This document shows, in pieces, positions 22,265-35,300 of a DNA stretch of 64,000 bases; the first letter of the stretch is position 1; each line of letters opens with the position of its first letter. Made by a program: the position numbers and the translations under genes. The stretch comes from Siphonodentalium dalli (Eukaryota; Mollusca; Scaphopoda; Gadilida; Siphonodentaliidae), in contig CP136061.1 of NCBI GenBank assembly GCA_032622095.1, forward strand, positions 8,772,447-8,836,446, written 5' to 3'. Below the pieces are notes generated by a model. The model saw only the letters and a program-made list of their open reading frames with translations, was not told where the DNA came from and did not search any database.

Positions 22265-23855
22265 TAGTTACAAATGTATGTCTAGCCTCTTGTGAAGTGT
22301 TGTGTCACTAATGAGATCTTTAATTCACATACATGTACTATATACCCGTTCAAGCGTTTACAAGTGTCAGACATCGAGAAACCGACCAAAAGTTTTGGTA
22401 GTATATAGGCTAGCACTGCACCTGGGCTACATGTACATGTACTGTAAGTGATTATAATGTACTATTTTTTTATTCTGCTGTGAAAGTTTTGCTGAATGAA
22501 ATTTAAGTTTACCCCGATATTCTAAGTCTGCTCGACTAAGATGGGGTTTTTCTCGAAAATGATAGATATCTGAATATACATGTACGTCTTCCACTGGTTG
22601 GTATAACCTCTAAATTGACCAATTTTAATTGATTAGACTAACTCTGGTATGGAAAACTCTAATTGTTATAGCCCGATGAGCGGTTTACTGATGCCCGCCG
22701 GGGTTTATTGCCCACAGTGGTGATGATATGATGACCAGCGTTGTGCATGGCATATGTTTATCCAGGTACTAGTAAGAATGCTACCATACATTCCAAACAT
22801 TCATTAAATATCTTATTAATAGTAACCCAAACTACACAAGAGACTAGTTTAACATAAATATAGCTATGTTCTAATTAAATGACCCCACCCCACAACAATT
22901 ATGACCACCGGTATTTGACTGTTCAACCACATTCAATTACAATGCCGCTGACCGCTGGAATGCCTCATAGTATTTACGGTATTTTGATTAATCGACAACA
23001 TCGCTGTTGCAAACATTACTCTTGAGTGCCTAATAAAAGTACAGGGTGGAATAATAGACTACATGTAGTACAGGTTGGAAAATGTCGCGTAACTGAATAA
23101 TAGTACAGGGCGGAATAAACGTACAGACTGGAACTATTAGTACCATACATCCCAACAAAACGCACCATCTGACTGCCAGTGACTGGTTTATATACTGATG
23201 CCATGTGACAGAAATAGTTTTGATTGATAGCCAGGTCTGTGAATCTACAGTGTGATGATCACTGTCAACAATCAGAGTTCATTTATCTATGAATAACACA
23301 ATTTAAGATTGGTGAATTATTTCTTTTGGTTAATTTAATAAACGTACAGGACCAAATAACAATCGTACAGGTGGGAATTTTACCTCGATTTTAATAATCG
23401 TACATGTATGTTTATTATGCACTCAAGCGTACATATTCAAGTATGTGGCATACCAAAACACCACATGATTCATACATGTACATGTACTACATACCATCTA
23501 TAAAAATTATTGATGTTGATGTTTTGCTCAGAGTTCCCCCTGCACTATTATTTGGGTCTGTACTTTTATTTAATAACTTTCAATGGAATTCCCCCCCCCC
23601 TGCACTATTATTTGGGCCTGCACTTTTATTTGGAGCCCGAGAGTAAGTTGCATTGACATTTATTTTCACGAAGGAACATTGCAACTGGTTTGAAGTAACA
23701 TGACCACGTTGCATGTAACTTGGATCAACACTGGAACAGTACTGATGGTCATTTTCAACATGGTCTCACTGAGGTTCTATCAGATATAAATACTAGTTCG
23801 GTTGAGGGAGACAATTATTTTGAGAATATGTGAACCTGTGTTAACATGAGCCTAA
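22265..23855. other. Unassigned element interior with small duplications
   Basis: No gene supported. The phrase CCCCCTGCACTATTATTTGG followed by GYCTGYACTTTTATTT occurs twice (about 23,537 and 23,597). Related inverted words (AGTACAGGGYGGAATAA) occur around 23,038-23,115 and 23,346-23,375, so this looks like a decayed repeat. Confidence 0.4.
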
Positions 23856-24226
23856 GGCGACACCAATTTTTAAGTCTGGTTTACGAACACCTCCTACAAC
23901 TTTTTGTCCATTTCATGAACAACAATAAAACTGTTTTCTCCCAAAATATTTTACATGCGTACTGATTTTCATGTGTTGTCGCATCCGGTTCTGCTTATGA
24001 TCATTTACATATCCATATTTTCATGTATTTCATGACAAGATATGTCTTGTTTGGTTCAGAATTTTATTCAAAAACATTTTTTCACAATTTATGTGAAATT
24101 CCACGATTTACTTGATATAAATTGGGGGGGGACAATTTTTTTTATTTTTTTCCCTCCTGCACTGTCCTGCATCTACTTTTTTTATCCCCACATTATAGTA
24201 AACCAGACTTAAAAATTGGTGTCGCC
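23856..24226. mobile_element. 371-bp MITE with TAA target duplication (PIF/Harbinger-like)
   Basis: A 29-bp perfect terminal inverted repeat starts GGCGACACCAATTTTTAAGT, flanked by TAA at 23,853-23,855 and 24,227-24,229. A 3-bp TAA/TTA duplication is the known PIF/Harbinger habit. There is no coding capacity. A truncated relative is at 20,446-20,523. Confidence 0.82.
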
Positions 24227-24229
24227 TAA

Positions 24230-25639
24230 ATATCATCTGATGGAGTCAAAATCATTGAACCGTCACTTTAATATGCATGCACATGTAGTCTTGATGTTGA
24301 GTCTGGGTTTCATCATTTTCATTAGTTTGCTGTTATCCACCAAAGGTTGAGGTGTTATGGAACAACTGTGTGGCATCATATACTGTTATCTTTTGAGTAA
24401 ATATGGAGTCTCTAATTCTTTTATCAGTCACGCATCTACTCATCAAATTGACATTAGTATAATCCTTAAATATTTGTAAATTGTAACAATTGTCACCATG
24501 AACTTGTTGATAATTTTCTTTGTCGTGTAACAACTGTTGTACCAAGTTTCAATGCCGCGTCCTCCTGGTATGTAGGGATTACCGGTGCCTTTAATAGTGA
24601 TGCATCATTGCCAGTTAATGTACATTAGAGTGGAACTGAATTAACAATGTCACATTGACACAGTAAGACCAGTAAAACAGCAAAAGTAGTATTATTGTAA
24701 CAGCAGGCTTAACACTATCAGTACCGTATGAGTCTATGGCCACATGTACATGTACAGTAGTACAGACCCCTCACTATCGCAGATCAAACTTCTCAATTTT
24801 CTTCTGGACAGGTGCATGATCAGGCCACTGCCACTGCATCATGCTTGTACCGGTACCACAAATTCAATTTTGCGTATTGTCGTAGCGTGACAATTACAAA
24901 TAATTACAATGTACTGTACATGTATTACTTTTCAATTCAATCCCAATGCACTATGTCCACTGTCAGTGGTTTTCATGTGATACAAATATTCCAGGTCATA
25001 CAGATGTGTCAGCGGGAATATTCTGGTTATGGGCAGATGGCCGTTCAATACTATAGTTGATCCGTTTTGTTATCGTAGCTTAATTCTTACTGTTCCGGGA
25101 ATTGAAATATTTTTTGTCACATGAAATTCAGTCTTTTTCGATATTTGCGAACATCCATGCAGACAAAATATCGGCGAATCTTATATATAAGTCCACAGTT
25201 TATCCGTTTGTAGCGAATACACCATTTCTTTCAGTCATTCCGCGTTGATTCGCGACAAAATTAACTCAAAACACCACAATGAATTATCGGCGCTTCTTTT
25301 CGAAGTAACGGTAACTAAAAGTTAAGATTGTAATTTGGCTGCAGAAACGAAACGAAACGAATTTTGAAACACAATAATTGTATTCACTAATATTTTCCTG
25401 TTGGTATATGGTCTACTATAGTATACGCAATCATTTATTTGAAATAATAAGTATCACTTAGAGAATAATTCTTACTGATAATTAGAAATATCTTTATTTT
25501 GTATCCCTTTAATATTAAATACCGGTAATGGCCCTGAAAATTGTCTGTTTGTCAGCTTAATGTTCACTAGTTATAGCTAGGCTGTTAGATAAAGTGTGAT
25601 ATTGCTTCATTTGTCCGGGGTTGTGTATTGTCATACTGT
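24230..25639. other. Unassigned element interior
   Basis: No exon or repeat boundary supported. The 70-82-aa frames at 24,333-24,545 and 24,812-25,060 show no recognisable motif. Confidence 0.35.
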
Positions 25640-28055
25640 CATAATAAACTTCAAGTAATAAGGTAACTACTCGCCAATGATGCTTGAATACAGAAATAGT
25701 TAATAAGGTAACTACCTGTCAATGACCGACGTCTTAATATAGAAAGGGTTAATAAGGTAACTAACTACACGGCAATGATACTTAGTATAGAAAGGTTAAT
25801 AATTTAACTTCTTGTCAATGATGCTTCAATATAGAAAGGGTTAATAAGGTAACTACATGTCAATAATGCTTTAATAAAGAAAGGGTTAATAAGATAAAGT
25901 TCTACACGTCAATGATGCTTTAATATAGAAAGAGCTAATAGGGTAACTACACGACAATGATGTTTTAATATAGAAAGGGTTAATATGGTAATTACACGCC
26001 AATGGTGCTTTAATATAGAAAGGGTTACTATGGTAACTACCGTCAATGATGCTTTAATATAGAACTGGCTAATATGATAACTACATGTCAATGATGCTTT
26101 AATATAGAAAGGGTTAATAAGGTAACTACACGTCAATGATGCTTTAATACAAAAATGGTTAATAATGTAACTACCCATCAATGGTGCATTTATATAGAAA
26201 GGGTTAATAAGGTAACTACACGTCAATGATACTTAGTATATTAACGGGTTAATAAGGTAACTAACCGCCAATGATACTTAGTATAGAAAGGGTTAATAAG
26301 GTAACTACACGACACTGATACTTACTAGTCGGTATATACAGGGTTAACAAGGCAACTACCCGTCAATGATACTTTAATATAGAAAGGGTTAACATGGTAA
26401 CTACACGTAAATGATGTCTCAATATAGAAAGGGTTAATAAGGTAACTACACGTCAATATTTTTTTAATACAGAAATGGTTAAGGGTAACTTCATGTCAAT
26501 GATGCTGTATTGTAGAAAGGGTTAATAATGTAACTAATCTCCAATGACACTTATTATAGAAAGGGTTAATAAGGTAACTAGGGCCTACCTGTCAATTATT
26601 GCTTCAATATAGAAAGGGTTAATAAGGTAATTACACGCCAATGATGCTTCAATACAAAAATGGTTAATAAGTTAACTACCCATCAATGGTGCTGTTATAT
26701 AGAAAGGGTTAATAAGGTAACTACACGACACTGATACTTAGGTATATACATGGTTAATAAGGCAACTACCCGTCAATGATACTTTAATATAGAAAGGGTT
26801 AATAAGGTAACTACACGTCAATAATTCTTTAATACAGAAATGGTTAATAAGGTAACTTCATGTCAATGATGCTTTATTGTAGAAAGGGTTAATAATGTAA
26901 CTAATCACCAATGACACTTATTATAGAAAGGGTTAATAAGGTAACTAGGGACTACCTGTCAATTATTGCTTCAATATAGAAAGGGTTAATAAGGTAATTA
27001 CACGCCAATGGTACTTTAATATAGAAAGGGTTAATATGGCGCTTTAGTATAGAAATGGTTAATAATGTAACTACTCACCTATGATACTTAGTATAGAACG
27101 GGTTGTTTAAGGTAAATACCTGTCAATTAATGCTTTAATATAGAAAGGGTTAATAAGGTAACTACATGCCAATGATACTTAGTATAGAAAGGGTTAATAA
27201 GGTAACTGCCTGTCAATTAATGCTTTAATATAGAAAGGGTTAATAAGGTAACTACACGTCAATGTATATGAAGGGTTAATAAGGTAACTACACGACAATG
27301 GTACTTTAGTATATACAGGGTTAATAAGGCAACTATCCGTCAATGGTGCTTTAATATTGAAAGGGTTAACATGGTAACCACACGTCAATGGTGTTTTAAT
27401 ATAGAAAGGGTTAATAAGGTAACTACACATCAATGGTGCTTTAATATAGAAAGGGTTAATAAGGTAACTTCACGTCAATGATGCTTTAATATAGAAAGGG
27501 TTAATATGATAACTACTCACCAATGATACTTTTAAAGAACGGGTTAATGATGTAACTACCCGGCAATAATTCTTTAATATAGAAATGGTTAATATGGTAA
27601 TTACACGTCAATGATGCTTTAATATAGAAAGGGTTATAATAAGGTAACTACACGTCAATGATGCTTTAATACAAATTTTGTTAATAAGGTAACTACCCGT
27701 CAATGGCGATTTAATATAGAAAGGGTTAATAATGCAACTACTCACCAATAATATTAAGTATAGAAAGGGTTAATAAGGTAACTACCTGTCAATTAATGCT
27801 TTAATATAGAAAGGGTTAATAAGGTAACTACACGTCAATGATGCTTTAATACAGAAAGGGTTAATAAGGTAACTTCACGTCAATGATGCTTTAATATAGA
27901 ATGGGTTAATACTGTAACTACTCACCAATGTTACTTACTATAGAAAGGGTTAATAAGGTAACTACCTGTCAATTAATGCTTTAATATAGAATGGTTAATA
28001 ATGGTTAACTACACGCCAATGATGCTGTAATATAGAACGGGTTAATACGGTAACT
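25640..28055. repeat. 45-bp diverged minisatellite, ~54 units
   Basis: The unit is GGGTTAATAAGGTAACTACA followed by CGTCAATGATGCTTTAATATAGAAA (45 bp). Units vary in sequence and length. A block around 26,300-26,640 resembles 26,720-27,000 (both contain TATACA..GGTTAA.AAGGCAACTACC and GGTAACTAGGG.CTACCTGTC), so a higher-order duplication of roughly 400 bp is likely. Confidence 0.92.
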
Positions 28056-28423
28056 TCAAGTGCAGATTATACAGTTTAACAAAATACCACAGGTGTATAT
28101 ATCCGGGTGAACACTGTAGTAAATACCTGGGCGAAACCCTGGTGTAAATACCTGGGTGTAAATACTCCGGATAACCTGAGTCTAAATACCACCCGGGTGT
28201 GACAGCGTTTTTCTAAATTATATCCGTAAAAACCCGGGTAAACTGGGGTTTAACCTAACATATATAGAAAACACCAGGGTAAATCTTTATAAAGCCCTGA
28301 TTTACCTGGGTGTAACCTGGGTGTGACCTGGGTGGAACCAGGGTAAAACCTACATGTACCGGGGTTCATCAGGGGTATACCTAGGTAAACACCAAGATTT
28401 ACCCAGGTACATTTTTATATGGG
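28056..28423. repeat. Right subterminal CCTGGGT repeats and TIR of the 16.6-kb element
   Basis: CCTGGGTGTAA-type words recur about every 15-25 bp and the stretch ends in the terminal inverted repeat. It mirrors the left end in motif content but not in length or exact order. Confidence 0.8.
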
Positions 28424-29320
28424 TAGCTAACGGCAACCATTTTACAATGAATCTTGAGATACTTGACCATAGTTAACGGCAAGCATTATATAATTCTTGA
28501 GATACTTGACCATAGCTAACGGCAAGCAGTATACAATGAATCTTGAGATATTTGACCATAGTTAACGGCAAGCATTTTACAATGAATCTTTATATATTTG
28601 ACCATACCTAACGGCAAGCATTATACAATTCTTGAGATTTTGACCATAGCTAACGGCAAGCATTTTACAATGAATCTTGAGATAATTTACCATAGCTAAC
28701 GGCAAGCATTATACAATTCTTGAGATACTTGACCATAGCTAACGGCAAGCATTTTACAATGAATCTTTTATATACTTGACCATAGCTAACGGCAAGCATT
28801 ATACAATTCGTGAGATACTTGACCATAGTTAACGGCAAGCATTTTACAATGAATCTTGAGATACTTGACCATAGTTAACGGCAAGCATTATATAATTCTT
28901 GAGATACTTGACCATAGCTAACGGCAAGCATTTTACAATGAATCTTGATATACTTGACCATAGCTAACGGCAAGCATTATACAATTCGTGAGATACTTGA
29001 CCATAGCTAACGGCAAGCATTTTATAATGAATCTTGAGATACTTGACCATAGCTAACGGCAAGCATTTTACATTGAATCTTTAAATACTTGACCATATCT
29101 AACGACAAGCATTTTACAATTCTTGAGATACTTGACCATATATAACGGCAAGCATTTTACAATGAATCTTGAGATACTTGACCATAGCTAACGGCAAGCA
29201 TTTTACAATTCTTGAGATACTTGACCATAGCTAACGGCAAACATTTTACCATGAATATTGAGATACTTGACCATGTCAAGAATCTCAAGATTCATTGTAT
29301 AATGCTTGTCGTGCATATTC
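28424..29320. repeat. 46-bp satellite array, right part
   Basis: It resumes the 46/42-bp satellite of 10,985-11,806 in the same orientation. The outer edge (about 29,275-29,315, AAGAATCTCAAGATTCATTG) again consists of an inverted monomer, as on the left side. Confidence 0.92.
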
Positions 29321-29684
29321 TGACACGATCTGTTTACTATCACGAAATGCCTGCAAAAATGCAACGAAAATTATCAGTTTATGATCATAGCTTTACGGTG
29401 CAATGAATATAGTCATGAGATTTGCATATATTCATTGCAGCTTAACGGTATGTTCATAGAATACTAATAGTCGTGCTGATCTTGTTGTAAACATATAATG
29501 GCTTTAAATTTTAAATGTTGGGCAGGCTCTCGCCGAGTTAATGCGCTACATTACACATCATTTAAATATGCGGTGAACGACCCACAGCGTTGGCAGTGAC
29601 TACGCCCCGTGACAACGATTTATAATACAGCCCCGCTCATAACAAACGAAGATATCACAGCCATACCTGGGCCAGACTTGTGAA
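29321..29684. other. Unassigned sequence with a weak hairpin
   Basis: GCTTTACGGTGCAATGAATAT and its approximate reverse complement flank 29,401-29,440. Nothing else is recognised. Confidence 0.4.
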
Positions 29685-29776
29685 CGATGCAAACAACATG
29701 GTAATTATAATGAAAATGGTTTTATGACTTGAGTCATACGTTCATTTTCATTATAATTGCCATGATGTTTGCATCG
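29685..29776. repeat. Foldback element
   Basis: CGATGCAAACAACATGGTAA and TTATAATGAAAATG pair with the reverse complement ending at GTTTGCATCG. The loop is about 20 bp and contains TGACTTGAGTCA. Confidence 0.88.
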
Positions 29777-30008
29777 CTGATTGAACACGCAAGTTTATTT
29801 TTGCACTAATGCATGGCTCAAATTCATTAATTTGTTACATATATTCTGTTGAGTATAAAAGGAGATGGTCCCATAAATGGCCGGATTTAGTGTACAGTAT
29901 CCCTTTAAGTTGGTCTTATGGCAGGGTGTCCGCTCGGAATTATAAACCACACAAAGCGGACTATAATTTTCAAACTGCTATCAAAAAGAAAAAAAACAAA
30001 TATGGATA

Positions 30009-30218
30009 TCATTTGCTAATATTCCAGTGGTTAAACTCACACAATCTTACTGTAGTCAGTAAATATGAAATGATACACGGAAGTTTATCAAAATAGTTGT
30101 GTACAGAACTAATCATCGATACTAAATCATTTATAAGGCCCGCATAAAGCGAGCAGTCCATCAGAAAGTGAATTTCATCTTCTATTGAGCGACGTTTACA
30201 AAATAGACATATTCTTTT
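30009..30218 (-). pseudogene. Non-LTR retrotransposon RT C-terminal fragment
   Basis: The minus strand, reading from 30,218 down to the stop at 30,009-30,011, encodes KRICLFCKRRSIEDEIHFLM and then DC and a ~45-residue tail. The pattern C-x2-C-x9-H-x4-C with IEDE.HFL is the C-terminal zinc-knuckle-like signature of many jockey/CR1/RTE-like ORF2 proteins. A TAG lies directly upstream in frame, so only the last 70 codons are open. It is a dead fragment of a different copy or family from those at 5.7 and 51 kb. Confidence 0.7.
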
Positions 30219-30331
30219 CTATACATCTACATGGTGGGGTTAGCGTTTCTGGCGCATTTGAAGTGAACATACAACCTCACAATCTGATTTATGATAAATA
30301 TCTCCGTTATATGTAAATGTTTTAATTATAG

Positions 30332-30448
30332 AATATACGCATAGTGTTTCTGAATAACAAATTTAATCCACGAGTGGGATTGGCGATTTACACCACGAGC
30401 TTCAGCGAGTGGATTAAATTTGTTATTCAGAAACACTATGCGTATATT
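30332..30448. repeat. Foldback element
   Basis: A nearly perfect 40-bp arm (AATATACGCATAGTGTTTCT, then GAATAACAAATTTAATCCAC) is inverted at 30,409-30,448, with a loop of about 37 bp. Confidence 0.9.
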
Positions 30449-31046
30449 TTGTTTATTCCACGATCTTTACAAGGATCTTTTGGGAGCAGCTCATCATCGC
30501 ATCTGCTGCATTTCTGTATGTTGGTTGTCAACTAATTCGCCCCGGAAGTTAAAAGATGACATTCACATGACATGTGATGCAATATGCCTCTCAGGTGGAC
30601 AATATTCAACTATGATATGGCTTCCTTGCCATCCGCATCTACAATGTTATCTCATATAATCGTTTTTACCTTGCTCTTCGTACAATGTACACATCTTTCC
30701 AATTTATGTATACAATGTCCTTCCTTGTAAATAGATGCTGGTGTATAGTCCACTTACAATGGTCTCGTTACCACATACTTTCTGTAACTGATATGTATAT
30801 ATGCTCTTCATACTTGGAGGTCAATAAACAATAATGTTTAATCAACAGGTGTTGATTAAATGTAAAATTTAAACAGATTGCTTTATTTATGTAGTAAGAT
30901 AGGCGATCGTTGTATAAATTATATTTACTGAACATGTTTTTAGCCCTACCACCTCGCCCTCTACAATTGAATAATTAATTATGGTACATATACATTTTGT
31001 CACTTATTAAATACTTATTAAATACATTAATTTAACAGCTCCTTAA
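30449..31046. other. Unassigned sequence
   Basis: No gene or repeat recognised. Confidence 0.4.
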
Positions 31047-31426
31047 CCCTTTACCCAACAAACCGGCCAAAAACGGCCAAATAAAGCTGCAACAGCCTAA
31101 ATTATCTTGGGTCTGTCTCAATAAAACCATACAAATATGGATATCATTGGAACCGGCTCATTGACCACATTGTGATGGTTACAGTTATGGCCTGTGCCGT
31201 TGCATTCTCGTATATATGCGAGTCGACCATAGGTCGCCTCGCATATATAAGAGAATGCATTGGCCTAAAAAAAAAAAATTGACCATTTTTTCTTACATTC
31301 TTTAACAATTTTATAATTTTTAATGTGTTAAGCCAATGCATTCTCTTATATATGCGAGGCGACCTATAGTCGACTCGCATATATAAGAGAATGCATTGGC
31401 ACAGGGCCGTTATGTTGGGTAAAGGG
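31047..31426. mobile_element. 380-bp MITE with TTAA target duplication (piggyBac-like)
   Basis: The ends are CCCTTTACCCAACA and TGTTGGGTAAAGGG, flanked by TTAA at 31,043-31,046 and 31,427-31,430. The TTAA site and a CCCTTT start are known piggyBac traits. Inside are two ~70-bp palindromic blocks (about 31,192-31,262 and 31,333-31,402), each built from AATGCATTCTCTTATATATG and its inverse around GCGAGKCGAC. They are inverted with respect to each other. No transposase is present. Part of a relative is at the end of the window. Confidence 0.85.
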
Positions 31427-31430
31427 TTAA

Positions 31431-32325
31431 TGTAATGTAAATAATCCTGATAACCCGCCGTTTCGAAATTTCCTCCAATTAGTCGTAGCGTGATATAATC
31501 TGTTTTGAATTTAGATTTGTTTTGGCTTGTGACGATAAATCGTGAGCAATTTAATATGGTAAAATCCTTTCTGCGTGATATATCTTATCCTGTTGTTAAT
31601 GGTAAGCTCAATTACCCCTTTTCAATTACTGCCTGCACTCCTTTTCTCTTTCCATTCCCTTCATCTACACTTTATTTTTCGGACCACACAGAACTAAACC
31701 CGTCTGCTATACCCCAATAGTATCTATTCCAAGATACCTGGGGTAACATTTATTTTCTGAGAATAGGACTTAACAAAAGCCCCTATGCTTGTTGCCCAAT
31801 CCTCTTTTTGAACATTTATAATTATATATCATGTTTGTAATTTTGTTCTCTTTAGTTCAAATAAAATATCTCCGTTGAATATCTCGGTCATAACCGACAG
31901 CGCTCTCAAATCCAATGGTAGACTGTCAGGGAAAGCAAAACACAGTCTTAAGTGTCGACTTGTTATTAAATTAACCTGACACAAGATGCAATTTGAAAGC
32001 ATTGTGTTGTGGATAAATCAATATTTACCATGGTCATGATGTGTTTATAAAAGAAATCTTTGCTCAAACTTACTCAATAGTTCAAATCCTATTGAATAAG
32101 AAAGGTATTTAGCCATCAATATTCCACACACGAGTAGTAATTTGTGTTGTTTTATGCATTTTATTTACAAGTACTTTTGACTAATGTCGATTTCTTGCGT
32201 CCCAGAAAAAAAAAAAAACGCGACAGATTTTGCGATACACATTTCAACACCCTTCTACGCCATGATGTTGTTGTTTGCGTAAGCCAGCTGTAGACAAAGT
32301 TAAGTGAATTTCGTGTTTCACGACT
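31431..32325. other. Unassigned sequence before the satellite block
   Basis: No gene supported. The 71-aa plus-strand frame at 31,505-31,720 has no recognisable motif. Confidence 0.35.
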
Positions 32326-35300
32326 ATGGTTTTATAATCCATAACATAGTACATGTACTGTCTTTATAATCCATAACATAGTACATGTACTGTCTTTATA
32401 ATCCATAACATAGTACATGTACTGTCTTTATAATCCATAACATAGTACATGTACTGTCTTTATAATCCATAACATAGTACATGTACTGTCTTTATAATCC
32501 ATAACATACATGTACTGTCTTTATAATCCATAACATACATGTACTGTCTTTATAATCCATAACATAGTACATGTACTGTCTTTATAATCCATAACATAGT
32601 ACATGTACTGTCTTTATAATCCATAACATAGTACATGTACTGTCTTTATAATCCATAACATAGTACATGTACTGTCTTTATAATCCATAACATAGTACAT
32701 GTACTGTCTTTATAATCCATAACATACATGTACTGTCTTTATAATCCATAACATACATGTACTGTCTTTATAATCCATAACATACATGTACTGTCTTTAT
32801 AATCCATAACATACATGTACTGTCTTTATAATCCATAACATAGTACATGTACTGTCTTTATAATCCATAACATAGTACATGTACTGTCTTTATAATCCAT
32901 AACATAGTACATGTACTGTCTTTATAATCCATAACATAGTACATGTACTGTCTTTATAATCCATAACATAGTACATGTACTGTCTTTATAATCCATAACA
33001 TAGTACATGTACTGTCTTTATAATCCATAACATAGTACATGTACTGTCTTTATAATCCATAACATACATGTACTGTCTTTATAATCCATAACATAGTACA
33101 TGTACTGTCTTTATAATCCATAACATAGTACATGTACTGTCTTTATAATCCATAACATAGTACATGTACTGTCTTTATAATCCATAACATAGTACATGTA
33201 CTGTCTTTATAATCCATAACATAGTACATGTACTGTCTTTATAATCCATAACATAGTACATGTACTGTCTTTATAATCCATAACATAGTACATGTACTGT
33301 CTTTATAATCCATAACATAGTACATGTACTGTCTTTATAATCCATAACATAGTACATGTACTGTCTTTATAATCCATAACATAGTACATGTACTGTCTTT
33401 ATAATCCATAACATAGTACATGTACTGTCTTTATAATCCATAACATAGTACATGTACTGTCTTTATAATCCATAACATAGTACATGTACTGTCTTTATAA
33501 TCCATAACATAGTACATGTACTGTCTTTATAATCCATAACATAGTACATGTACTGTCTTTCTAATCCATAACATAGTACATGTACTGTCTTTATAATCCA
33601 TAACATAGTACATGTACTGTCTTTATAATCCATAACATAGTACATGTACTGTCTTTATAATCCATAACATAGTACATATACTGTCTTTATAATCCATAAC
33701 ATAGTACATGTACTGTCTTTATAACCCATAACATAGTGCATGTACTGTCTTTATAATACATAACATAGTACATGTACTGTCTTTATAATCCATAACATAG
33801 TACATGTACTGTCTTTATAATCCATAACATAGTACATGTACTGTCTTTATAATCCATAACATAGTACATGTACTGTCTTTATAATCCATAACATAGAACA
33901 TGTACTGTCTTTATAATACATAACATAGTACATGTACTGTCTTTATAATCCATAACATAGTACATGTACTGTCTTTATAATCCATAACATAGAACATGTA
34001 CTGTCTTTATAATCCATAACATAGTACATGTACTGTCTTTATAATCCATAACATAGTACATGTACTGTCTTTATAATCCATAACATAGTACATGTACTGT
34101 CTTTATAATCCATAACATAGTACATGTACTGTCTTTATAATCCATAACATAGTACATATACTGTCTTTATAATACATAACATAGTACATGTACTGTCTTT
34201 ATAATCCATAACATAGTACATGTACTGTCTTTATAATCCATAACATAGTACATGTACTGTCTTTATAATCCATAACATAGTACATGTACTGTCTTTATAA
34301 TCCATAACATAGTACATGTACTGTCTTTATAATCCATAACATAGTACATGTACTGTCTTTATAATCCATAACATAGTACATGTACTGTCTTTATAATCCA
34401 TAACATAGTACATGTACTGTCTTTATAATCCATAACATAGTACATGTACTGTCTTTATAATCCATAACATAGTACATGTACTGTCTTTATAATCCATAAC
34501 ATAGTACATGTACTGTCTTTATAATCCATAACATAGTACATGTACTGTCTTTATAATCCATAACATAGTACATGTACTGTCTTTATAATCCATAACATAG
34601 TACATGTACTGTCTTTATAATACATAACATAGTACACGTACTGTCTTTATAATCCATAACATAGAACATGTACTGTCTTTATAATCCATAACATAGTACA
34701 TGTACTGTCTTTATAATACATAACATAGTACATGTACTGTCTTTATAATCCATAACATAGAACATGTACTGTCTTTATAATCCATAACATAGTACATGTA
34801 CTGTCTTTATAATCCATAACATAGAACATGTACTGTCTTTATAATCCATAACATAGTACATGTACTGTCTTTATAATCCATAACATAGTACATGTACTGT
34901 CTTTATAATCCATAACATAGTACATGTACTGTCTTTATAATCCATAACATAGAACATGTACTGTCTTTATAATCCATAACATAGTACATGTACTGTCTTT
35001 ATAATCCATAACATAGTACATGTACTGTCTTTATAATACATAACATAGTACATGTACTGTCTTTATAATCCATAACATAGAACATGTACTGTCTTTATAA
35101 TCCATAACATAGTACATGTACTGTCTTTATAATCCATAACATAGTACATGTACTGTCTTTATAATCCATAACATAGTACATGTACTGTCTTTATAATCCA
35201 TAACATAGTACATGTACTGTCTTTATAATCCATAACATAGTACATGTACTGTCTTTATAATCCATAACATAGTACATGTACTGTCTTTATAATCCATAAC

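Larger units (their letters stand above)
11807..28423. mobile_element. 16.6-kb TIR element inserted in a satellite (TA target duplication)
   Basis: The left end begins CCCATATAAAAATGTACCTG and the right end is its exact reverse complement, giving a 28-bp perfect terminal inverted repeat. Both ends are flanked by TA (11,805-11,806 and 28,424-28,425). Removing the element and one TA restores an intact 46-bp satellite unit (...CTTGACCA-TA-GCTAACGG...). TA duplication is typical of Tc1/mariner-type elements, but a few other superfamilies also use it. No transposase frame is visible in 16.6 kb, so the element is non-autonomous or wholly decayed. It carries many nested TEs, and its interior is rich in TACATGTA motifs. 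Confidence 0.85.
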
